NCBI GenBank assembly: GCA_964537505.1
Contig: CAZICK010000135.1
Location: 1-5,919 of the forward strand
From: DAINBT01 sp036732785
GTDB lineage: Bacteria; Planctomycetota; Phycisphaerae; Sedimentisphaerales; SM23-30
DNA length: 5,919 nt
Direction of reading: 5' to 3'
In this document: in pieces, positions 1-4,523 of the stretch
How the letters are laid out: every line of letters begins with the position of its first letter
How positions within the stretch are numbered: the first letter of the stretch is position 1
Notes under the pieces: model-generated
What the model was told of the DNA's origin: nothing
What the model saw: the letters and a program-made list of their open reading frames with translations, nothing else
Database searches by the model: none
Position numbers and translations under genes: made by a program

Positions 1-6
1 AAATTT

Positions 7-591
7 TCAACACTCAGCATCGCTGCCTGAGCAAACTTTTGACGCAGGCGTCAATCTTGTCCACATTTCAGAGGTATCATTACCATATCCTTGAAATGAT
101 TTTAAATGAGATTGCAGCACTTCAAATTGTTGAGTCCCCCAATCACCCCGGCTAATCCTCAATATTTTTATTTTAGCTTTATCGATATCCCAAATGAGCC
201 ACTTTATCACACGTGCGTCGTAAACATAGGTATTCGTATTATTATAAACTTTGAATTCTTTCACCCCACGCCTTATGATGACTGTTTCATCTGCCAATTC
301 AATGGTTGTTTTATATGCCGTCCAATATCCGATAAACAAAACAACAAGCATAATTTCTCCAAAAATAAAAACCGTCAAACTTATAGCAAACAGTATTAAT
401 TTAACGAGATTGGGACCTCGAAATATTGACTGGCCGTTATGTAACGTTTCTTTTACGCCAATGAACCAAGCGATTAAACCAGCCGTCACAATAACGATGA
501 ATATAAAAAATATAATAAGCATAGAAATAATAGATATTCTGTTCGGTTTGAGCTTCATTTGCAGTTCTTTCATTGTTTCAATATCTTCCAT
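7..591 (-). CDS. Small two-helix membrane protein, candidate immunity protein for the adjacent RHS tip
   Basis: I do not recognise a named family. The 194-residue protein has a charged N-terminus, two strong hydrophobic helices (about residues 21-45 and 62-89), and a soluble C-terminal half of about 100 residues. That half begins with alternating strands (TTIELADETVIIRRGVKEF) that resemble a small membrane-anchored beta domain of the bacterial PH-like type; this resemblance is only an impression. The tail is polar and has two Cys in the last ten residues. I chose the ATG at 591, which lies 5 bases after the RHS stop codon. A TTG at 603 would overlap the RHS gene and add four residues. The ribosome site is weak (TAGGA, very close), so translation is probably coupled to the RHS gene. 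A small gene directly behind an RHS C-terminus is the classic immunity position, and a membrane immunity protein would fit a membrane-acting toxin. Base composition is clearly AT-rich, like the RHS tip and unlike the RHS core. The ORF is certain; the immunity role is inference. Confidence 0.7.
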   Translation of the reverse strand: MEDIETMKELQMKLKPNRISIISMLIIFFIFIVIVTAGLIAWFIGVKETLHNGQSIFRGPNLVKLILFAISLTVFIFGEIMLVVLFIGYWTAYKTTIELADETVIIRRGVKEFKVYNNTNTYVYDARVIKWLIWDIDKAKIKILRISRGDWGTQQFEVLQSHLKSFQGYGNDTSEMWTRLTPASKVCSGSDAEC

Positions 592-596
592 AAATC

Positions 597-1496
597 CTAC
601 CAAGCTTCAGCAGTTTCATCTATAGCTTTTCTGCCCAATTGGATGTCAAGATTTGCCACTCCAACGTGAAGGGCGGTGTAGATTTCATCGGCACCAAGAC
701 GGAATGTATTATAATCTGTCGCGCCTCCTAAAGCCGCTCCTATTACGGCACTAGCGCCAACATCAAAAATTGTTTGCCAGTTCCACGCCAGATTCCCTGA
801 AATGTACCTATTGGCAGCAGACATAAATACATTGGATACCGTATTGCCGATTGTAGCGCCTGGGTGTCCCCATTGTTGGAGTCGCATTCCAATTTGAACT
901 TCTGCAACTCCGGCAATAAAACCAATCCCAAATTTTGCGTAATTATTGGCGTTATCAGATCCTGTCCACATGTTTAAAGAGCCTTGGACTAGACCATTGG
1001 CTATTGAACCAAGAAGTATTACCTTATCCCTTAGAGTTGCCCCCATGGCTAATTTCCCTAGATCTTGGCCTTTTTCTGCCATCCAACCCCCTATACCTAA
1101 CAGGGTACCAAGAAATTCTCCACTAGGATCAATATAATTAACCGGGTCATTAAGACAATACAGATACGCGTGCAGTGTAAGCGGTTCTTTGAAATCGCCC
1201 ATGACGGGATCGCGGGAGGTGAAGCGGGCGAGGATGGGGTCGTACTGCCGGCGGAAGCAGTGGTATTGGGTGATCTCTGGCTCCCAGAAGTAGCCCCCGA
1301 AGCGGTAGGGATTGAAGAAGGTTCCAGTCTCAGCGGTCTCATCGCCGATGGTCTGGCCCCAGGGGTTGTAAGTGTAGCAGTTTTCTATGTTTGCGTCTTC
1401 ATCTATAACCTGGCGGACGCTGCCGAGCCGATCGTGCAGATAGAAGTATCGCTCGGCATTGGTCTCTGTCATAGCGCCATCGTATTGCATTATCAC
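597..1496 (-). CDS. RHS-repeat core fragment with C-terminal tip domain (putative polymorphic toxin), N-terminus missing
   Basis: Residues 15-127 are a typical RHS-repeat-associated core: YFYLHDRLGSVRQVID, YTYNPWGQ, NPYRFGGYFWEPE, RQYDPILARFTSRDP, then NDPVNYIDPSGE, the conserved end of the shell. Residues 128-299 are a variable tip. It is rich in Gly/Ala with hydrophobic stretches near residues 150-175, 190-210 and 240-255, and I cannot match it to a known toxin fold. Full RHS proteins are many hundreds to over a thousand residues, so the shell is almost entirely absent. The frame stays open upstream to a stop at 1581-1583, and the extra 28 codons (including FDYDDNEPIASFVHAKGQ) still read as RHS sequence but have no ATG, GTG or TTG. 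Candidate starts are GTG 1496 or ATG 1490; the latter has AAGGGG nine bases upstream. The ORF may be a displaced tip cassette, a pseudogene, or the result of a deletion next to the sheath gene. Confidence 0.85.
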   Translation of the reverse strand: MIMQYDGAMTETNAERYFYLHDRLGSVRQVIDEDANIENCYTYNPWGQTIGDETAETGTFFNPYRFGGYFWEPEITQYHCFRRQYDPILARFTSRDPVMGDFKEPLTLHAYLYCLNDPVNYIDPSGEFLGTLLGIGGWMAEKGQDLGKLAMGATLRDKVILLGSIANGLVQGSLNMWTGSDNANNYAKFGIGFIAGVAEVQIGMRLQQWGHPGATIGNTVSNVFMSAANRYISGNLAWNWQTIFDVGASAVIGAALGGATDYNTFRLGADEIYTALHVGVANLDIQLGRKAIDETAEAW

Positions 1497-1563
1497 CTGC
1501 CCCTTGGCATGAACAAAACTGGCAATCGGTTCATTGTCGTCATAGTCGAATATGGCTCGATAC

Positions 1564-3114
1564 TCACCTCCAACGCCCGGCTAATGGAGTTGGAGGCTCG
1601 GCTATGGATTGAAACCGCGCGACCCGAACGGTATCCCGCCCCTTGAAAGAAAGCAGGGGAATCAACCCCTTATCGATGAGGATTTGCATCGCCCGTTCGG
1701 TAAGAAATATCTCGGCGCAGGGAGTAACGTTCGTTTGGTCGTCGGTTTTGTACACGTGCATAGGCAAACCCGTCACATCACAACGCAGGCCATCGGTGAG
1801 GGACCAGCCGCACTCGCGAAACGCCGCAGCCAGCAGATATGTACAAATAGCGGCGGGGTTCCCCCATAAATATCTGTTATGGTCAGGCACATCGGTTAAC
1901 TCTTCAAATTCAAATTGATCGATTGGTTCCGTGTTTTTACCGTAAGGTAAGCGTAGTAAGAATCGAGGCAGGGCTAAACCGATAAACGCTGATTGGGGTG
2001 ATTGGCGAAATTCCCGCCATTGCCGGACAAGGTCGGGATGACCCTGACATTGCCAGTCATCCGGGTCCGGCGCGGCGGCCAGCGATTCGCAACCGGCAAA
2101 ATGCGGACTGGCGGTGGCCAAAAACGGCGCTCCGGCGGCCTGGGCCACTCCGGCAAGTTTTCGTAACAGCGACACATCTTCCTCCGACTGATCAAAAACA
2201 TAATCACCAAGCAGCAGTGCCCACGGCCCGGCGCCGGGTGTGCCAACACTCTGCTCAACAAGGAGACGATACGTACCGGTGGATTGCAATTCGTTTGAAG
2301 ATAAATCAGCCGACAGTTCAGCTTTCGTTATGTCAATAACATAGAGCTTGAGTGTTTCGTCCGTTTCCACCTGACTGACAAGAAAATGAAGGGTTCGCCA
2401 GGCCGATTCGAGTCTTTGAAAATCCAGATGATGCAGAATCGCCCGCATCTGGCCGCTAAGGGCCTGATCCACCTGCCTGACAAGATCCCCCTGACGGGGA
2501 TCAGGGGCGGGGACAATGTAGGGCTCGACAGCCTGGCGAATAAACGCCTCTACGCTGGGGAAAAGACCCGGTGAAGTTGAAGGTTGTTGACCGGGTTGTT
2601 TTTCCAGCAGGCGAGCCAGCATATCATCATTAGTTTCCTGGGACCACGCGGAAACATCATCAGCTTTCGGGGCATGGGGTTTGTCCGCATCCGGCTTACC
2701 GGTTATCCATGACTGCAATTGCCCAGCGGCTTCCGTAAACGTAGCCGGGTTTTGCAATCGATTTCGGATCGCTTTCAATTCCTGCAAAAGCTCAAGTTGA
2801 TCGAAAATCCGGTCCGGGTGAAAATCGTCCAGCTCCTTAAACTGCATCTTCACCTCCCCACCGCTGCCAATGGGAATATGAAGCTGGACGCCGAGCTTGG
2901 CCGGCAAATTTTCAATATTGTCCACGTCAACCATAATCCGACGACGACCGGCAAGCGATTCGCCTGTTTCGCAAAGTCCACGATTGCCACGACCGCCGAA
3001 ATCAGCCAAAATGGCAATGCAAAATGGTGTCTCATCTGTGGGCTTTTGATGCATAGAGCTTTTTGAACTTCTGAATGCAAATCCGAACTCTTCCGATGAG
3101 AATGCCAGGGACAT
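1564..3114 (-). CDS. Type VI secretion contractile sheath protein, TssB-TssC single-chain fusion
   Basis: This is a 516-residue cytoplasmic structural protein of a contractile injection machine. The sheath surrounds the Hcp tube, and its contraction drives the spike outward. Residues about 28-135 resemble the small sheath subunit TssB/VipA: a strand PFCIAILADFGGR, an Arg-rich turn (GRRRIMVDVDN), then FKELDDFHPDRIFDQL and a helix leading to LKAIRNRL. Residues 136-185 are a polar, Pro/Gln-rich linker. Residues about 186-450 resemble the large subunit TssC/VipB: DQALSGQMRAILHHLDFQRL, LESAWRTLHFLV, LLGDYVF, APFLATASPHF, LALPRFLLRLPYG and YLWGNPAA. The C-terminus (RFQSIAEPPTPLAGRW) looks like the natural family end, so the gene is complete. 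Ordinary systems use two genes of about 165 and 490 residues. I chose ATG 3114 because GGAGG lies nine bases upstream. The ATG at 3156 would translate through the leader hairpins. Confidence 0.9.
   Translation of the reverse strand: MSLAFSSEEFGFAFRSSKSSMHQKPTDETPFCIAILADFGGRGNRGLCETGESLAGRRRIMVDVDNIENLPAKLGVQLHIPIGSGGEVKMQFKELDDFHPDRIFDQLELLQELKAIRNRLQNPATFTEAAGQLQSWITGKPDADKPHAPKADDVSAWSQETNDDMLARLLEKQPGQQPSTSPGLFPSVEAFIRQAVEPYIVPAPDPRQGDLVRQVDQALSGQMRAILHHLDFQRLESAWRTLHFLVSQVETDETLKLYVIDITKAELSADLSSNELQSTGTYRLLVEQSVGTPGAGPWALLLGDYVFDQSEEDVSLLRKLAGVAQAAGAPFLATASPHFAGCESLAAAPDPDDWQCQGHPDLVRQWREFRQSPQSAFIGLALPRFLLRLPYGKNTEPIDQFEFEELTDVPDHNRYLWGNPAAICTYLLAAAFRECGWSLTDGLRCDVTGLPMHVYKTDDQTNVTPCAEIFLTERAMQILIDKGLIPLLSFKGRDTVRVARFQSIAEPPTPLAGRWR
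1566..1573 (-). promoter_or_regulatory. Shine-Dalgarno-like GGAGG overlapping the sheath stop codon
   Basis: On the minus strand the sheath gene ends TGG AGG TGA, and the bases TTGGAGGT contain a perfect GGAGG. It could serve re-initiation into the RHS frame, but no ATG, GTG or TTG in that frame follows at a useful distance. The first in-frame candidates are non-standard ATA and ATT codons, and the next standard start is GTG 1496. The same eight bases occur in front of the sheath start (3123-3130). The site may be a relic of a lost downstream gene start or chance. Confidence 0.3.
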
Positions 3115-3122
3115 AGCAGTGT

Positions 3123-3130
3123 ACCTCCAA
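3123..3130 (-). promoter_or_regulatory. Strong ribosome binding site of the sheath gene
   Basis: TTGGAGGT on the minus strand contains GGAGG nine bases upstream of ATG 3114. It decides the start in favour of MSLAFSSEEF over the longer reading from 3156. The site directly follows the T-run of the leader hairpin, so folding of that hairpin could influence access to it. Confidence 0.75.
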
Positions 3131-3161
3131 AAATCCGGCCTTCGCCGGCTCAGCATGAGCC
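3130..3161 (-). terminator. Tandem overlapping hairpins with T-run in the sheath leader (terminator or attenuator)
   Basis: On the minus strand, a perfect stem GGCTCA / TGAGCC with loop TGC (3161-3147) overlaps by two bases a second stem CCGGC / GCCGG with loop GAAG (3148-3135), followed by ATTTTT and then the ribosome site. The second hairpin plus T-run has the form of a short intrinsic terminator. Both stems share the CC at 3148-3147 and so cannot both be complete. The element could end transcription from the upstream membrane-protein gene or act as an attenuator for the sheath gene. The stem has only five pairs, so this is tentative. Confidence 0.45.
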
Positions 3162-3175
3162 GATCCGATGGTATT

Positions 3176-3205
3176 ATGTTAAGTCAATAAAAAAACATAG
3201 GTCAA
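3176..3205 (-). promoter_or_regulatory. Candidate sigma-70 type promoter for the sheath gene
   Basis: On the minus strand, TTGACC (3205-3200) is followed after an 18-base AT-rich spacer by TAACAT (3181-3176), four of six matches to each usual hexamer or better. Initiation would fall near 3170, just before the leader hairpins and about 55 bases before the start codon. It lies in the only non-coding gap upstream of the sheath gene. Promoter preferences of the host are unknown. Confidence 0.35.
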
Positions 3206-3274
3206 GAACTTGTGGCTCATTTATATTGGCAAAGAAGGCAATCTGAGATAATCGTTCAAATATCATTATATGGC

Positions 3275-4033
3275 TTAGTGCGAATGACTGGGTAGTTCAT
3301 CGGGCAACTTGATAAACAGCAGGGGAAAGACAATGTCACTGAAACAACAAGGCAGCCAAACCGCCACGAACAAAAATACAGATATCCCCAGCCACTGGGC
3401 AAAGGAAACACTATCTCCCATTGCCATCAGAATATGAAACAGCGAAGCCCAAATGCTCAGCAGAACGTGCCCGGCATGCGGAAACTTCGAGCCTCGCAAT
3501 ATATATGCAATGAGCACACCCAGAATAGCTGCCGGATTGACAATATACCAACTGTCAATAAACCCGATATGAGCTCCGCCAGGCTCAAAGGTTTTCCCAT
3601 CCGCTTTATGAACATGGTCTCCGTCACCCGCCGCCTCAAGACCATGGTTCTCGGCCTCACTAGCCGCTTTATGACCATGGTCACCGTCGCCCGCCGCCTC
3701 AACGTGGCTATGGCTGACACGCAGATCGAGCAATAATTCGCCCGCATAAGGAATCAGACAGTCGCTTAGTGTTGCTATGCCTATCGATCCGACAAAACCA
3801 ATGACCAAAACCACCCCAAAACCGGCTTTTTTGCTATGTAGCCTGAATACCGCCGTGGTGGTCATCGCACTGAGTACGACGTGGGCAGGGTGGAAAATGT
3901 CAAAAAGAATTTTGCTGGTTTGGCCCCGTAACTCATTGAAAATCAGCATAAAAACAATGCCCAGCAATGTTCCAAAAGCTGTAAATGGTGCGTGGTTCCT
4001 AAGTTCGGTAAAAATATATTTTGTCTTTCGCAT
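3275..4033 (-). CDS. Multi-pass membrane protein with His/Asp-rich repeat loop, function unknown
   Basis: I do not recognise the family with confidence. The 252-residue protein has about six hydrophobic segments (near residues 15-33, 47-63, 72-92, 160-179, 187-205 and 212-240). Between the third and fourth lies a hydrophilic loop (about 105-155) with two copies of EAAGDGDHxHKA, rich in His, Asp and Glu. Polar or metal-type residues also sit in or beside the membrane segments: HPAHVVLSA, SDCLIPYAGE, FPHAGHVLLS, LFHILMAMGD and LPCCFSDIVFPLL. This pattern suggests metal or other cation handling, but that is inference only. I prefer ATG 4033 because ELRNHAPFTAFG looks like a natural start of the first helix and a promoter-like sequence sits directly upstream. 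An in-frame GTG at 4102 would add 23 residues. The gene stands alone, with 160 bases before the sheath start, so a link to secretion is not implied. Confidence 0.75.
   Translation of the reverse strand: MRKTKYIFTELRNHAPFTAFGTLLGIVFMLIFNELRGQTSKILFDIFHPAHVVLSAMTTTAVFRLHSKKAGFGVVLVIGFVGSIGIATLSDCLIPYAGELLLDLRVSHSHVEAAGDGDHGHKAASEAENHGLEAAGDGDHVHKADGKTFEPGGAHIGFIDSWYIVNPAAILGVLIAYILRGSKFPHAGHVLLSIWASLFHILMAMGDSVSFAQWLGISVFLFVAVWLPCCFSDIVFPLLFIKLPDELPSHSH
3601..3703 (-). repeat. Tandem 63-base imperfect repeat encoding the His/Asp-rich loop
   Basis: Bases 3601-3640 and 3664-3703 agree at 36 of 40 positions with a period of 63 bases (21 codons). The remaining 23 bases of each unit have diverged. 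On the minus strand each copy encodes EAAGDGDHxHKA, first as DHGHKA and then as DHVHKA. This is an internal duplication within the loop of the membrane protein. Confidence 0.85.
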
Positions 4034-4040
4034 GGCTGCG

Positions 4041-4068
4041 ATTATACCAATTTTTTGAGAGTCTTCAA
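4041..4068 (-). promoter_or_regulatory. Candidate promoter for the membrane-protein gene
   Basis: On the minus strand, TTGAAG (4068-4063), a 16-base spacer and a perfect TATAAT (4046-4041) stand directly before ATG 4033. Initiation about seven bases after the -10 would make the transcript start almost at the ATG, that is leaderless or nearly so; no ribosome site is visible. If the GTG at 4102 is the true start, this sequence lies inside the coding region and is chance. Confidence 0.35.
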
Positions 4069-4157
4069 CTTTTAATCGAGCATAACCAAGGTAAAAAATC
4101 ACTAATACGTCATCTTCAAGAATTCACCTAAGTTGATAAATGCTAGGTATTTATAAG

Positions 4158-4421
4158 CTATATGTCCATCAGGGCGTCAATTGTCAATTGCATAGCATCG
4201 TCCAATGCGTCCAATGGTATTTGCTCAGATGTGTTCTGGTCAAACAGGATGGATGCCCTGGCATCGAATTCATCGTCGAGGCCCCATATCACTATTGTTA
4301 TGGGGATTCTGGGTAAAATTGATAGCTGGATAGCAGCATTGCCATAATCGCACTTAATAGTGTTGAAACGGGTTCTTATTTCGTTCGGCGGGAATGAACG
4401 TAACTCCTTATTTTTCGGGCA
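4158..4421 (-). pseudogene. C-terminal remnant of a DUF3786-type protein
   Basis: An open frame of 87 codons runs between the stop at 4424-4422 and the stop at 4160-4158 without any ATG, GTG or TTG until late in the frame. Its translation contains YGNAAIQLSILPRIP, then ITIVIWGLDDEFDARASILF followed by D, then QIPLDALDDAMQLTIDAL. The pattern Pro-Arg-x-Pro, hydrophobic strand, Trp, acidic DEF and ILFD is the signature I associate with the end of DUF3786 proteins, a family of unknown role seen mostly in anaerobes. Those proteins are about 200 residues long, so the N-terminal half is gone. In the same frame upstream of the stop there are 16 further codons that may be decayed coding sequence. The transposon remnant lies just upstream, so insertion and erosion may have truncated the gene. 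Use of a non-standard start cannot be excluded. The family assignment is from memory. Confidence 0.6.
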
Positions 4422-4523
4422 TTAAAATACTAAACTCTTTGCTCCTTTTTCGCTGTGCGGGAAAAATATTTTATTTTATAAAACTTTCTACCTTCTCCTT
4501 ACAAATCCTTTCCGTCACCTCAT

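Noticed and set aside
1170..1646. Plus-strand open frame of 158 codons opposite RHS core and sheath end
   Set aside because: It spans two different minus-strand genes in antisense and shows no motif of its own; it is a shadow of GC-rich coding sequence.
3115..3156. Upstream ATG at 3156 as the start of the sheath protein
   Set aside because: The 14 added codons cover a terminator-like hairpin, its T-run and the ribosome site GGAGG, which itself points to ATG 3114.
3225..3247. Inverted-repeat-like ATTGGC...GGCAAT after the membrane-protein gene
   Set aside because: Only four contiguous pairs form and no T-run follows, so it is not a credible terminator.
4162..4347. Plus-strand 61-codon frame in the gap before the transposon
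   Set aside because: The opposite strand carries the DUF3786-like reading, which explains why the region is open.
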